Shown here one piece after another: positions 35,577 through 45,110 of a stretch of 64,000 nucleotides of DNA (the stretch's first letter is position 1; every line of letters begins with the position of its first letter). Position numbers and translations under genes: made by a program. The stretch is from positions 743,310 to 807,309 of the forward strand of contig NZ_JAGJEI010000001.1 in NCBI RefSeq assembly GCF_018100985.1, written 5' to 3'. The notes below the pieces were generated by a model. It was not told the origin of the DNA, ran no database searches, and was given only the letters and a program-made list of their open reading frames with translations. Source of the DNA: Pseudoalteromonas sp. MMG007. GTDB lineage: Bacteria > Pseudomonadota > Gammaproteobacteria > Enterobacterales > Alteromonadaceae.

Positions 35577-36374
35577 TTAGTGGTTAAAATTATCAGCAAG
35601 CGCTTTTAAATAGTGTTTAATGTCTTCATCACTGAAATGGTGTTTTTTTAATACTTTAGCAATAGCTCCATTTTTTATAATAGTTTTAAGGCCTGCCTCA
35701 AACTGAGCAATTTGTTTGTCAGCATTTGGGTTGTTTTTAGATACAATTAAGTGCAGCTTATGAATTGCTAAATGTGGGAGTAGGTATTCAATTTCTTGCT
35801 CTTCACTTTTTAGTAATTTTGGGCTGTGATCAAGCCAATACTCTCCCACTTCTTTTGGGCCTGCAACCAGATCTACCCGTTCGTTTTGTAATAAATATAA
35901 GCTATTAATTAAGTTACTAGTAGAGGTTAGAGACAGTCTAGGATCTAGCGAAAATTCAGTACTAACAGGATCACCAGCTTCTTTACAAATATTATAAGGT
36001 AGTAAAGACTCAAGCGAGCCATCGTAGTTAATTGTACTTTTTTTAAGTTTAAAAAGCCCTGAATGCGCAACGGCTAGTGGGCGTGAATAATCAAAAATTT
36101 CGCCTCTTTGCTTTGAATAAAAAGCACCAAGAATAGCTGTTTTTTTTTGTTTTTCTAAAAGATTAAGAGAGCGATTCCAAGAGGTAAATTCTATTTCGGT
36201 ATTTATATTTTGACTTTTTAAAGCAAGTTTAGTTATTTCAAACAACCAGCCATTATTTGGTAGCTCTTCGGAGAAGTACGGAGGGAAATTTTCGGTCACT
36301 ATATGCCAGGTTTGCTCACTTTTAGCTTTAAACGCATTTAAAGCCAGTACTACAAAAATTAGCAACCGCAACAT
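35577..36374 (-). CDS. Periplasmic solute-binding protein, family 3 (amino-acid type)
   Basis: 265 aa with a signal peptide (MLRLLIFVVLALNAFKAKSE). The mature protein has the SBP_bac_3 two-lobe pattern (TENFPPYFSEELPNNGWLFE near the start, GPKEVGEYW in the middle). It is a stand-alone gene with no permease or ATPase nearby, so it may be a sensor-like or orphan binding protein, common in Pseudoalteromonas and Shewanella. Ligand unknown. Confidence 0.78.
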   Translation of the reverse strand: MLRLLIFVVLALNAFKAKSEQTWHIVTENFPPYFSEELPNNGWLFEITKLALKSQNINTEIEFTSWNRSLNLLEKQKKTAILGAFYSKQRGEIFDYSRPLAVAHSGLFKLKKSTINYDGSLESLLPYNICKEAGDPVSTEFSLDPRLSLTSTSNLINSLYLLQNERVDLVAGPKEVGEYWLDHSPKLLKSEEQEIEYLLPHLAIHKLHLIVSKNNPNADKQIAQFEAGLKTIIKNGAIAKVLKKHHFSDEDIKHYLKALADNFNH

Positions 36375-36428
36375 GTATTGTCCTTAACTATTTAAATACT
36401 TTAATTAAATAATAGTCAGAAAATAAAA

Positions 36429-37166
36429 TTATGCGAAAGGTGTACTAATTAATTCTTGTGATTGTGGTGTAGCCACTAAGTATGAGCCTTGCGTGTACCA
36501 GTCTCCTAATACTGTGCGCGTAAGCGTTTTATTGTTTAGCGTGTATGTATGAACGTTAGGGCGGTGAGTGTGGCCGTGTATCATATTGCTCACATCATGC
36601 TTTTTAAACGTTTCAATAACAGCCTCTTCTACAACATCTAAAATTTCTATTGGCTTGTCGGCTTGGCTTAATTTACTTTTTTCACGTGCGTTGCGGGCTA
36701 TTTTTTTTCTATACCAAAGCGGCATAGCTAGCATAAGCTTTGGCCACCACCAACCACGACTTTTCTTACGAAATTTTTGATATTCAGTATCTTGAGTACA
36801 CATTTCATCGCCATGTAAAATAACGGTCGGTGTCCCGTATAAATCGATCACGGCTTGTTCGCTTAAAAGTGTCATGCCAGCTAAGTTTGCATATTGCTCT
36901 CGCATAATAAAGTCGCGGTTGCCATGTATAAAATAGACTGGTGTACCTGCATTACTCACAGCTTTTAAATGCTTAGCTACGTCGCTTGCAAGTTCAGTGA
37001 CGTAGTCATCACCTACCCATACTTCAAAAAAGTCACCTAAAATATAAAGCGCATCAACGTCTTGATTTAGAATATTAGATTTTAAAAATTTGAAAAAAGC
37101 AGCGCTAATATCAGGTCTATTTTCACTTAAATGTAAATCAGCAATAAAGTATGTCTTACGAGTCAT
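36429..37166 (-). CDS. lpxH: UDP-2,3-diacylglucosamine diphosphatase
   Basis: Removes UMP from UDP-2,3-diacylglucosamine to give lipid X in lipid A synthesis; peripheral inner-membrane metallophosphoesterase. 245 aa. Metal-site motifs: FIADLHLSENRPD, LGDFFEVWVGDD, HGNRDF, LHGDEMCT and HGHTHRPNVH. Followed in its direction by the solute-binding protein gene. ppiB, on the same strand, lies upstream, with a hairpin between them. Confidence 0.95.
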   Translation of the reverse strand: MTRKTYFIADLHLSENRPDISAAFFKFLKSNILNQDVDALYILGDFFEVWVGDDYVTELASDVAKHLKAVSNAGTPVYFIHGNRDFIMREQYANLAGMTLLSEQAVIDLYGTPTVILHGDEMCTQDTEYQKFRKKSRGWWWPKLMLAMPLWYRKKIARNAREKSKLSQADKPIEILDVVEEAVIETFKKHDVSNMIHGHTHRPNVHTYTLNNKTLTRTVLGDWYTQGSYLVATPQSQELISTPFA

Positions 37167-37191
37167 AAGGATGTCTTTTCGATATTAATAA

Positions 37192-37224
37192 AGCGGGTGT
37201 ATGCCTATTGCATAAACACCCGCT
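37192..37224 (-). terminator. Hairpin between ppiB and lpxH
   Basis: Stem AGCGGGTGT / ACACCCGCT with an inner ATGC/GCAT pairing; on the minus strand it is followed by TTTATTAAT. Likely terminates or attenuates ppiB transcription. Confidence 0.6.
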
Positions 37225-37255
37225 GATACTCCACATTACGTGGGTAAATGTACTA

Positions 37256-37747
37256 TTAGCTAACAGTAACGTTTTCGATGATCACGTCTTCAAGAGGTAC
37301 GTCTTGGTGAAAACCGTTGCTACCTGTCGCTACACCTTTAATTTTTTCTACAATGTCCATGCCTTCAACTACTTCAGCAAACACACAGTAACCCCAGCCT
37401 TGTGATGTTTCGCTGCTGTGGTTTAAGAAATCGTTGTTGTTAACGTTAATAAAAAACTGTGCAGTAGCTGAATGAGGATCAGGCGTACGTGCCATTGCTA
37501 AAGTACCTACTTTATTAGATAGGCCGTTGTTAGCTTCGTTTTGAATCGGATCGTTAACGTCTTTTTGTTCCATACCTGGCACAAAACCACCGCCTTGAAC
37601 CATAAAGCCATCAATTACACGGTGAAAAATTGTACCGTTGTAAAAACCAGCATTTGCATACTCTAAAAAGTTTTTAACTGTGTTTGGTGCTTCCGCTTCG
37701 TGCATTTTAATGGTGATGTCACCAAAGTTTGTGTGTAGAACAACCAT
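37256..37747 (-). CDS. ppiB: Cyclophilin-type peptidyl-prolyl cis-trans isomerase B
   Basis: 163-aa cytosolic cyclophilin without a signal peptide. Active-site segments [30 protein letters not shown] and [12 protein letters not shown] are intact. Divergent from cysS, as in E. coli and vibrios. Accelerates proline isomerisation during folding. Confidence 0.95.
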   Translation of the reverse strand: MVVLHTNFGDITIKMHEAEAPNTVKNFLEYANAGFYNGTIFHRVIDGFMVQGGGFVPGMEQKDVNDPIQNEANNGLSNKVGTLAMARTPDPHSATAQFFINVNNNDFLNHSSETSQGWGYCVFAEVVEGMDIVEKIKGVATGSNGFHQDVPLEDVIIENVTVS

Positions 37748-37879
37748 GAGGTTTCCTGTATCTGGTTTAAATAGTCGCGCTATTTTATCTTAGTTAGCTA
37801 AGATTAACAAAGCGCTAGAGCCCATGCTTTGCAAGTGGTAACATACATTTTCTTGATAACAGTGAAGGACACCAACTAA

Positions 37880-39259
37880 ATGGTACAAATATACAACACA
37901 CTCACGCGACAAAAAGAACAATTTAAACCTATGGTCGAAGGAAAAATCGACATGTATGTGTGTGGTATCACCATTTATGATTACTGTCACATAGGTCATG
38001 CGCGTACATTTGTTGGGTTTGACGTAATAGTCCGTTACCTTCGCCATATTGGCTACGATTTAAAATACGTACGTAATATTACCGATGTTGACGATAAAAT
38101 AATTAAACGTGCAAATGAAAACGGCGAGTCAATAAACGATTTAACACTTCGTATGACCAAAGCAATGCATGAAGATTTCGATAGTTTGAACATGTTACGT
38201 CCAGATGTTGAGCCAACAGTAACAGGGCACATGGATGAAATTATTGAAATGGTTGAGCGTTTAGTTGCTAAAGGTCATGCGTATGTAGCGGCTGATGGCG
38301 ATGTATTATTTGATGTTTCAACATTTGAGCAATATGGCGCGCTATCTCAGCAAGATTTAACAATGCTTCAATCAGGCTCACGTGTTGAAGTGGCACAAGA
38401 TAAAGACGATCCACTTGACTTTGTATTATGGAAAAAAGCCAAAGCAGGGGAGCCATCTTGGTCATCTCCATGGGGAGAAGGGCGCCCAGGTTGGCACATT
38501 GAGTGTTCAGCAATGAGCTCAAAGCATCTAGGTGAGCATTTTGATATTCACGGTGGGGGTTCTGATTTACAGTTTCCACATCATGAAAACGAAATTGCGC
38601 AATCGTGCTGTGCAAATAATGGTAAATACGTAAATACGTGGATCCATACGGGTATGGTGCAAGTAAACAAAGAAAAAATGTCTAAATCTTTAGATAACTT
38701 TTTTACTGTACGTGAAGTATTAAAAGCTTACGATGCTGAATCTGTTCGTTACTTTTTAATATCGGGTCATTACCGCAGCCAATTAAATTACTCGCAAGAG
38801 AATTTAGATCAAGCACGTTCGTCTCTTGAGCGTATTTACACAGCGCTCCGTGATGTAGAGCCGGTAGAATGCGATTTAGAAAGCAATGAGTTTGTAGCTA
38901 AGTTTAGAAAAGCAATGAGTGATGACTTTAATACACCAGAAGCATTACCTGTGTTGTTCGAACTTGCTAAAGAGTTAAACCGCGTTAAAGATACTGATAC
39001 AGGTCAAGCTGGTAAGTTAGCGTTTATACTGCGCAGCCTTGGTGAAGTGCTAGGGGTTGCTCAACAAGCACCTGAGGCTTTTTTACAAGGCGGGCAAGAT
39101 AATGATGAAGTTGCGACGATTGAAGCCTTAATAGTAAAGCGTAATGAAGCACGTGCGGGTAAAGACTGGGCTGCTGCTGATGAAGCTCGTGATGCGCTTA
39201 ATGCATTAGGTGTAATACTTGAAGATTCAGCCGGTAAAACAACGTGGCGTAAAGCGTAA
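37880..39259 (+). CDS. cysS: Cysteinyl-tRNA synthetase
   Basis: Class I synthetase charging tRNA-Cys. 459 aa. Zinc-binding Cys in [20 protein letters not shown], where HIGH is the ATP motif; [13 protein letters not shown] and the KMSKS loop ([14 protein letters not shown]) are present, and [11 protein letters not shown] carries further zinc ligands. Convergent with folD across a long palindromic terminator. Confidence 0.97.
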   Translation: MVQIYNTLTRQKEQFKPMVEGKIDMYVCGITIYDYCHIGHARTFVGFDVIVRYLRHIGYDLKYVRNITDVDDKIIKRANENGESINDLTLRMTKAMHEDFDSLNMLRPDVEPTVTGHMDEIIEMVERLVAKGHAYVAADGDVLFDVSTFEQYGALSQQDLTMLQSGSRVEVAQDKDDPLDFVLWKKAKAGEPSWSSPWGEGRPGWHIECSAMSSKHLGEHFDIHGGGSDLQFPHHENEIAQSCCANNGKYVNTWIHTGMVQVNKEKMSKSLDNFFTVREVLKAYDAESVRYFLISGHYRSQLNYSQENLDQARSSLERIYTALRDVEPVECDLESNEFVAKFRKAMSDDFNTPEALPVLFELAKELNRVKDTDTGQAGKLAFILRSLGEVLGVAQQAPEAFLQGGQDNDEVATIEALIVKRNEARAGKDWAAADEARDALNALGVILEDSAGKTTWRKA

Positions 39260-39280
39260 ATGTTTTAAAAAATAGCTTTA

Positions 39281-39318
39281 AAATAAAGAGGGTTGCCAAT
39301 TGGCAACCCTCTTTATTT
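39281..39318. terminator. 38-bp perfect palindrome, bidirectional terminator between cysS and folD
   Basis: Half-site AAATAAAGAGGGTTGCCAA, mirrored exactly about position 39299/39300. A/T ends act as U-tracts for both converging genes. Confidence 0.85.
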
Positions 39319-39359
39319 AATCTGCATCTTAGTTAATATATTAATTATATTAAGTAATT

Positions 39360-40214
39360 TTAGCTGTGGTATTTTTCACATGCTTCTAATGTGTTCTCAA
39401 TTAAGCTTGCTACTGTCATTGGGCCAACGCCGCCTGGTACAGGTGTTATAAAGTCAGCTTTTTGCTCAGCGACACTGTATTGAACATCACCTACTAATTT
39501 GCCAGTATCTAAGCGGTTTATACCTACATCAATAACTATTGCTCCTTCTTTAACCCAATCACCAGGGATAAACTCAGGCTTGCCAACAGCAACGACTAAT
39601 AAGTCAGCACGGCGAACGTGTGTTTCTAAATCTTGTGTAAATTTATGGCATACCGTTGTAGTACAACCTGCCAGTAATAACTCAAGCGACATTGGGCGGC
39701 CAACTATATTAGATGCACCAACCACAACCGCATGCATTCCTTTATAACGCACACCTGTTGAATCAAGTAAGGTAATAATACCCTTTGGAGTACAAGGACG
39801 AAGCGCTGGCATACGCTGCGCTAAACGACCAATATTATAAGGATGGAAACCATCAACGTCTTTGTGTGGTGTAATGCGCTCTAAAATCTTTTCAGCGTCT
39901 AGGCCTTGTGGCAACGGTAATTGAACTAAGATACCGTCTACTTCAGCATCATTATTTAACTCATCAATTAAATCTAAAAGCGCTTGTTCAGTAGCGTCTG
40001 CTGGTAAATCAAAAGATTTTGAAATAAAACCAACTTCTTCACAGGCTTTGCGTTTTGAACCAACATAAACTTGGCTTGCAGGATCTTGTCCTACAAGTAC
40101 TACTGCGAGTCCTGGTGCACGTAAACCATTTTTAACACGTTCAGATACACGTTCTGCTACTGCACTACGTACTTGTTTTGCGATTGCTTTACCATCAATG
40201 ATGTTTGCCGTCAT
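39360..40214 (-). CDS. folD: Methylenetetrahydrofolate dehydrogenase / cyclohydrolase
   Basis: Interconverts 5,10-methylene-, methenyl- and 10-formyl-tetrahydrofolate with NADP. 284 aa. Motifs: [20 protein letters not shown] (catalytic Lys region), [39 protein letters not shown] (nucleotide site) and the C-terminal [15 protein letters not shown]. The upstream region is shared with the divergent tRNA cluster. Confidence 0.97.
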   Translation of the reverse strand: MTANIIDGKAIAKQVRSAVAERVSERVKNGLRAPGLAVVLVGQDPASQVYVGSKRKACEEVGFISKSFDLPADATEQALLDLIDELNNDAEVDGILVQLPLPQGLDAEKILERITPHKDVDGFHPYNIGRLAQRMPALRPCTPKGIITLLDSTGVRYKGMHAVVVGASNIVGRPMSLELLLAGCTTTVCHKFTQDLETHVRRADLLVVAVGKPEFIPGDWVKEGAIVIDVGINRLDTGKLVGDVQYSVAEQKADFITPVPGGVGPMTVASLIENTLEACEKYHS

Positions 40215-40490
40215 GGGTGACCTTTAATTAGGGTTAATTAACTTGATTCCGATACTTTAAAAAGTGAATGCATAAAATAGGGGTAGTAATGCCTATAAAG
40301 AATCTATTCTTTAAATTATCACTTTTTAATATAGAGGCTATTTTCGCAGAAAAGCACTAAAGCGCCAAGGTGCTTTTAAGCTATAAAATGCAAGAAGCGT
40401 AAAAAGAGTTTAAATTTTAAACCCTACATTGCAATATTTAACCATTGTGAGCTAAAAATAAGCAGTTGATTGGTTTTCTTAAAAAAACGT
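40215..40490. other. Gap between folD and the tRNA promoter
   Basis: No ORF or RNA gene recognised; AT-rich, presumably the folD promoter region on the minus strand. Confidence 0.5.
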
Positions 40491-40526
40491 TTGACCTAAC
40501 CCCGTCAAATCACTATTATGCACCCC
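40491..40526 (+). promoter_or_regulatory. Sigma-70 promoter of the tRNA cluster
   Basis: -35 TTGACC (40491-40496), 17-bp spacer, -10 TATTAT (40514-40519), followed by the GC-rich discriminator GCACCCC typical of stringently controlled stable-RNA promoters. Confidence 0.8.
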
Positions 40527-40563
40527 GTTGTCAACGAGGTCATTCGTTAACAATAGTAAGCAT

Positions 40564-40640
40564 CGGCGATTAGCGCAGTTTGGTAGCGCACTTGGTTTGG
40601 GTCCAAGGGGTCGCAGGTTCAAATCCTGCATCGCCGACCA
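40564..40640 (+). tRNA. tRNA-Pro (anticodon TGG)
   Basis: 77-nt cloverleaf starting CGGCGAT and ending ATCGCCGACCA; anticodon loop TTTGGGT; T-loop GGTTCAAATCC; CCA encoded. First of three identical copies. Confidence 0.97.
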
Positions 40641-40683
40641 CTTTTAAAAAGTAAGCTTATTTGTACGCTATGAAGTTTTCGAT

Positions 40684-40760
<77 letters not shown>

Positions 40761-40783
40761 TGTTGAAAACGTGTAAATATAGC

Positions 40784-40860
40784 GGTGATTGTAGCTCAGT
40801 TGGTAGAGCCCCGGATTGTGATTCCGGTTGTCGTGGGTTCGAGCCCCATCAGTCACCCCA
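40784..40860 (+). tRNA. tRNA-His (anticodon GTG)
   Basis: 77 nt including the extra 5' G characteristic of tRNA-His (GGTGATT ... AGTCACC CCA). Anticodon loop ATTGTGA; CCA encoded. Confidence 0.95.
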
Positions 40861-40875
40861 ATTTACATTGAGTAT

Positions 40876-40952
40876 CGGCGATTAGCGCAGTTTGGTAGCG
40901 CACTTGGTTTGGGTCCAAGGGGTCGCAGGTTCAAATCCTGCATCGCCGACCA
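40876..40952 (+). tRNA. tRNA-Pro (anticodon TGG), copy 2
   Basis: Identical in sequence to the gene at 40564-40640, including CCA and the following CACTTT. Confidence 0.97.
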
Positions 40953-41004
40953 CTTTCTTATAAGTGGTCTTAAATTCAAAGTTTAAGTATTCACAATTAT
41001 ATAT

Positions 41005-41081
41005 CGGCGATTAGCGCAGTTTGGTAGCGCACTTGGTTTGGGTCCAAGGGGTCGCAGGTTCAAATCCTGCATCGCCGACCA
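41005..41081 (+). tRNA. tRNA-Pro (anticodon TGG), copy 3
   Basis: Identical to copies 1 and 2. The last gene of the cluster; a hairpin follows. Confidence 0.97.
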
Positions 41082-41082
41082 C

Positions 41083-41105
41083 TTTCATTATATCAAATAA
41101 TGAAA
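41083..41105 (+). terminator. Hairpin after the tRNA cluster
   Basis: Perfect 9-bp stem TTTCATTAT / ATAATGAAA with a 5-base loop, but no T-tract follows, so it may be a processing or weak termination signal. Confidence 0.45.
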
Positions 41106-41453
41106 CGTGAAAATTAACACTCTATAGTCCACATCTTATCTATATATCCAAATTCAATAATAAAATTTTAATTACTGGCAATCTAATTAGTTTGTTTTTT
41201 ATTCGGTTGTGCGCGATCAGTGCCGATCTAGCCTAAATAATTGCCCCCTGCACTCGACTCTCATGATTATTAGGTTATAATGCCGCGTCTATTGTTTAAC
41301 ATAGTGCCCGAAGGGCAGAGCAGCAATGATATCTCATGGTAGCGACGGATGTATTTAAGCATTAAATTTAGCTTAAATTTTATCAAGACTCATGAAGGTA
41401 CTTTGTTTGTAAGGAAGGCGAACAGTCGCCAAAATTGAATATTGAGGTAAATC
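41106..41453. other. Leader region of tig with candidate promoter
   Basis: No ORF. A perfect -10 TATAAT lies at 41276-41281 with a weak -35 (near TCGACT, 41254-41259), giving a long (about 160 nt) untranslated leader before tig. GAGG precedes the ATG at 41454. No known riboswitch is recognised. Confidence 0.5.
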
Positions 41454-42758
41454 ATGCAAGTTTCTGTTGAGACGACTCAAGGCCTTGAGCGCCGTCTGAC
41501 CATCACCGTTCCTGCAGAGAACGTTGAGACCGAAGTAAAAAAACGCTTACAACAACTGTCAAAAACACAGCGTATTGATGGTTTCCGTGCTGGTAAAGTT
41601 CCAGTTTCAGTAATTAACAAGCGTTTTGGTCCTGCAGTTCGTCAAGAAGTTGCTGGCGAAGTAATGCAACGTAATTACATTGAGGCAATCGTTGCTGAAA
41701 AAATTAACCCTGCTGGCGCACCATCATTCGCTCCAAAATCTCTTGAAGCAGGTAAAGATTTAGAATTTTCAGCTACGTTTGAAGTTTACCCTGAAGTTGA
41801 AGTTCAAGGTTTAGATAAAATTGCTGTAGAAAAACCAGCAGTTACAGTAACTGACGAAGATTTAGCAAACATGCTAGAAACACTTCGTAAACAACACGCT
41901 TCTTGGGCAGATGTTGATACAGCTGCTGGCGAAAACGACCGTGTAACTGTTGATTTCGTAGGTACTATCGATGGTGAAGTATTTGAAGGCGGTAAAGCTG
42001 AAGACTTCCCATTAGAACTTGGCCAAGGTCGTATGATCCCAGGTTTTGAAGATAACATCGTAGGTAAAAAAGCAGGCGAAGAAGTAGTTGCTGATGTAAC
42101 TTTCCCTGATGACTACCACGCTGAAAATCTTAAAGGTAAAGCGGCTCAATTCACTATCACAGTGAAAAAAGTTGAAGCGCAAGAGTTACCTGAATTAAGC
42201 GAAGAGTTTGCAACTAAATTCGGTGTTACCGAAGGCGGCGTAGACGCGCTTAAAGAAGAAGTTAAAAAGAACATGACACGTGAGCTTGACCAAGCGGTTA
42301 AAGCTAACGTGAAAGACCAAGCAATTAAAGGTCTTTTAGAAAATAACGAAATTGAAGTGCCAAAAGCACTTGTTGATCAAGAAGTTGACGCACTACGTCA
42401 GCAAGCAGCTCAACGTTTTGGCGGCGACGCTAAAAACATGCCTGAGCTTCCAGCTGAATTGTTCCATGAGCAAGCTGTAACACGCGTTAAAACTGGCCTT
42501 TTATTAGGTGAAGTGATCAAAGCTAACGACATCAAAGTTGATGATGCTAAAGTTGAAGCACTAATCGCAACAGTAGCATCTGCATACGAAGATCCAACTG
42601 AAGTAGTAGAATACTACAAAGGTAATGATCAACTAATGCAGCAAATGCGTAATGTAGCAATGGAAGAGCAAGCAGTTGAAGCTATTTTAGCTAAAGCAAA
42701 TGTTTCTGACGTTGAAAAAGCATTTGACGACATCATGAATCCGCAGCAAGGTGCTTAA
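41454..42758 (+). CDS. tig: Trigger factor
   Basis: Ribosome-bound chaperone and prolyl isomerase. 434 aa: N-terminal ribosome-binding domain with the signature [12 protein letters not shown] (about 44-55), FKBP-type PPIase domain (about 160-245, with [20 protein letters not shown]), and a helical C-terminal cradle. First gene of the tig-clpP-clpX-lon quality-control cluster, in the order conserved across gammaproteobacteria. Confidence 0.97.
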   Translation: MQVSVETTQGLERRLTITVPAENVETEVKKRLQQLSKTQRIDGFRAGKVPVSVINKRFGPAVRQEVAGEVMQRNYIEAIVAEKINPAGAPSFAPKSLEAGKDLEFSATFEVYPEVEVQGLDKIAVEKPAVTVTDEDLANMLETLRKQHASWADVDTAAGENDRVTVDFVGTIDGEVFEGGKAEDFPLELGQGRMIPGFEDNIVGKKAGEEVVADVTFPDDYHAENLKGKAAQFTITVKKVEAQELPELSEEFATKFGVTEGGVDALKEEVKKNMTRELDQAVKANVKDQAIKGLLENNEIEVPKALVDQEVDALRQQAAQRFGGDAKNMPELPAELFHEQAVTRVKTGLLLGEVIKANDIKVDDAKVEALIATVASAYEDPTEVVEYYKGNDQLMQQMRNVAMEEQAVEAILAKANVSDVEKAFDDIMNPQQGA

Positions 42759-42790
42759 TAAGTCATTGACTTAAGCTCTCGCTAACGATT

Positions 42791-42842
42791 AAATGGCTCG
42801 TGTTACTCTGTTTATGCAGTGTGCCCGGGCCATTTTAGTTTG
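42791..42842 (+). terminator. Hairpin after tig
   Basis: AAATGGC / GCCATTT stem with a long loop and a TTTTAGTTT tail; a weak terminator between tig and clpP. Confidence 0.5.
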
Positions 42843-42924
42843 TGGCTCTTAATTTGCGAAAAATGATAACTATGCTTTTCTTATAGTGAAGGATAAGTAT
42901 AAGCGCATAAGGAATTAAATAAGT

Positions 42925-43542
42925 ATGAACACTGGTATTACAGATCCCCTAAACGCATTAGTCCCTATGGTTGTTGAACAAACGGCTAAAGGCGAGCGCT
43001 CGTATGATATTTATTCGAGATTATTAAAAGAGCGTATTATCTTTTTAACAGGCCAAGTTGAAGACAACATGGCAAATCTAATTTTAGCGCAAATGCTATT
43101 TTTAGAATCAGAAAACCCTGACAAAGATATCTTTTTATATATCAACTCACCAGGTGGTTCAGTTACTGCAGGCATGGCAATTTACGATACAATGAACTTC
43201 ATCAAACCAGATGTAAGCACAATTTGTGTTGGTCAAGCAGCAAGCATGGGCGCATTTTTACTTACAGCGGGTGCTAAAGGTAAGCGTTTTTGTCTACCAA
43301 ACTCACGTGTAATGATTCACCAACCATTAGGTGGTTTCCAAGGTCAAGCGTCTGATTTTGAAATACACGCTAAAGAAATTCTGTCTATTAAAGACAAACT
43401 TAACCGCTTAATGGCTGAGCATACAGGCCAACCATTAGATGTTATTTCACGCGATACAGATCGTGATAACTTTATGAGTGCATCACAAGCTGTAGACTAC
43501 GGACTTGTAGACTCAGTATTTACAAATCGCGATAGCAAGTAA
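42925..43542 (+). CDS. clpP: ATP-dependent Clp protease proteolytic subunit
   Basis: 205-aa serine peptidase forming the double-heptamer chamber used by ClpX. Catalytic Ser in [14 protein letters not shown], His in [12 protein letters not shown], and Asp in the C-terminal [10 protein letters not shown] region. The N-terminal propeptide is short. Followed 134 bp later by clpX. Confidence 0.97.
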   Translation: MNTGITDPLNALVPMVVEQTAKGERSYDIYSRLLKERIIFLTGQVEDNMANLILAQMLFLESENPDKDIFLYINSPGGSVTAGMAIYDTMNFIKPDVSTICVGQAASMGAFLLTAGAKGKRFCLPNSRVMIHQPLGGFQGQASDFEIHAKEILSIKDKLNRLMAEHTGQPLDVISRDTDRDNFMSASQAVDYGLVDSVFTNRDSK

Positions 43543-43676
43543 GCGTGTAGGCAAGCAAACTATTGCTTGCCACTATGAGTTACTATGCGAAAACCAGTAA
43601 ATTTTGGTATAGTTAAAAGCGAATTTGAATAGTTGCCAACTGGTTTGGCAGCCAACGTATAAAATGAGGTAGCTGA

Positions 43677-44960
43677 ATGTCTGACACTCCTACAGACGGC
43701 GACAAAAGTAATAAATTGTTATACTGTTCTTTTTGTGGCAAAAGCCAGCATGAAGTTCGTAAATTAATTGCAGGTCCTTCAGTATACATTTGTGATGAAT
43801 GTGTAGAGCTGTGTAACGATATCATCAGGGAAGAAATCAAAGACATTGCTCCTAAGCATAATGCGTCTGATAAACTACCTGTGCCAAAAGAAATTCGTAA
43901 TCACCTAGACGACTACGTAATTGGTCAAGACCATGCTAAAAAAGTATTGTCAGTAGCGGTATACAACCACTACAAACGCTTGCGTAACCAATCTACTAAG
44001 CAAGAAATTGAACTAGGTAAAAGTAATATTCTACTTATTGGCCCAACAGGTAGTGGTAAAACATTACTTGCAGAAACGCTAGCACGCCTATTAGATGTGC
44101 CGTTTACTATGGCTGATGCTACAACATTAACCGAAGCCGGTTATGTAGGTGAAGATGTAGAAAACATCATTCAAAAACTATTGCAAAAATGCGATTACGA
44201 TGTAGAAAAAGCCCAGCGCGGTATTGTTTACATTGATGAAATTGACAAAATTTCTCGCAAATCAGATAACCCATCAATCACACGTGATGTATCAGGTGAA
44301 GGTGTGCAACAAGCACTACTTAAATTGATTGAAGGTACTGTTGCTTCGGTTCCACCACAAGGTGGTCGTAAGCACCCACAGCAAGAGTTTTTACAAGTAG
44401 ACACATCTAAGATCTTATTTATTTGTGGTGGTGCATTTGCAGGCCTAGATAAAGTAATTGAGCAGCGTAGCCATAAAAACACTGGTATTGGTTTTGGCGT
44501 TAACGTAAAAGAGTCTGCGGCGAGCCGTTCTTTAAGTGATACATTTAAAGACGTAGAGCCAGAAGATTTAGTTAAATACGGCTTAATCCCTGAGTTTATC
44601 GGTCGTCTACCGGTTGTTGCTACGTTAACTGAACTTGACGAAGCAGCGCTTGTGCAAATTTTAAGTGAACCTAAAAACGCGATTACTAAGCAATTCTCTG
44701 TATTGTTTGGTATGGAAGATGTTGAACTTGAATTTCGTGATGACGCCTTAGCTGCAATTGCTCACAAAGCAATGGAGCGTAAAACAGGTGCTCGTGGTCT
44801 TCGTTCGATTGTTGAAGGTGTATTACTTGATACCATGTACGAACTACCGTCTATGGACGATGTAAGCAAAGTGGTTATTGATGAAACCGTTATTAAAGGT
44901 GAGTCAGACCCAATCTTGATTTATGAAAACAATAAACAAGACAAAGCCGCATCTGAGTAG
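43677..44960 (+). CDS. clpX: ClpX unfoldase
   Basis: AAA+ ATPase that recognises, unfolds and feeds substrates to ClpP. 427 aa. N-terminal Cys4 zinc domain ([17 protein letters not shown] ... ICDECVELC, about 15-42), Walker [13 protein letters not shown], Walker [13 protein letters not shown], the ClpP-binding IGF loop (GIGFGVNV) and sensor-2 [10 protein letters not shown]. All key sites are intact. Confidence 0.98.
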   Translation: MSDTPTDGDKSNKLLYCSFCGKSQHEVRKLIAGPSVYICDECVELCNDIIREEIKDIAPKHNASDKLPVPKEIRNHLDDYVIGQDHAKKVLSVAVYNHYKRLRNQSTKQEIELGKSNILLIGPTGSGKTLLAETLARLLDVPFTMADATTLTEAGYVGEDVENIIQKLLQKCDYDVEKAQRGIVYIDEIDKISRKSDNPSITRDVSGEGVQQALLKLIEGTVASVPPQGGRKHPQQEFLQVDTSKILFICGGAFAGLDKVIEQRSHKNTGIGFGVNVKESAASRSLSDTFKDVEPEDLVKYGLIPEFIGRLPVVATLTELDEAALVQILSEPKNAITKQFSVLFGMEDVELEFRDDALAAIAHKAMERKTGARGLRSIVEGVLLDTMYELPSMDDVSKVVIDETVIKGESDPILIYENNKQDKAASE

Positions 44961-44978
44961 TTTTTAAGCTATTTGCAT

Positions 44979-45006
44979 AAAAAAGGAGCCTTAGGCTCCT
45001 TTTTTT
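44979..45006 (+). terminator. Rho-independent terminator after clpX
   Basis: Stem AAAAAAGGAGCC / GGCTCCTTTTTT with a 3-base loop. Confidence 0.9.
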
Positions 45007-45036
45007 ATAATTAATTTAGTCGAGTAGGGGAAAATT

Positions 45037-45066
45037 GTTGAACTTTAATTAGTTTATCCCCATATA
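45037..45066 (+). promoter_or_regulatory. lon: Sigma-32 heat-shock promoter of lon
   Basis: -35 GTTGAA (45037-45042), 15-bp gap, -10 CCCCATATA (45058-45066). It matches the heat-shock consensus (CTTGAA, CCCCATnT) and resembles the E. coli lon promoter. Confidence 0.75.
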
Positions 45067-45110
45067 CTTGAGTAATCTTTTAAATAAATAAAGTGCGAAG
45101 AGAAAATATA

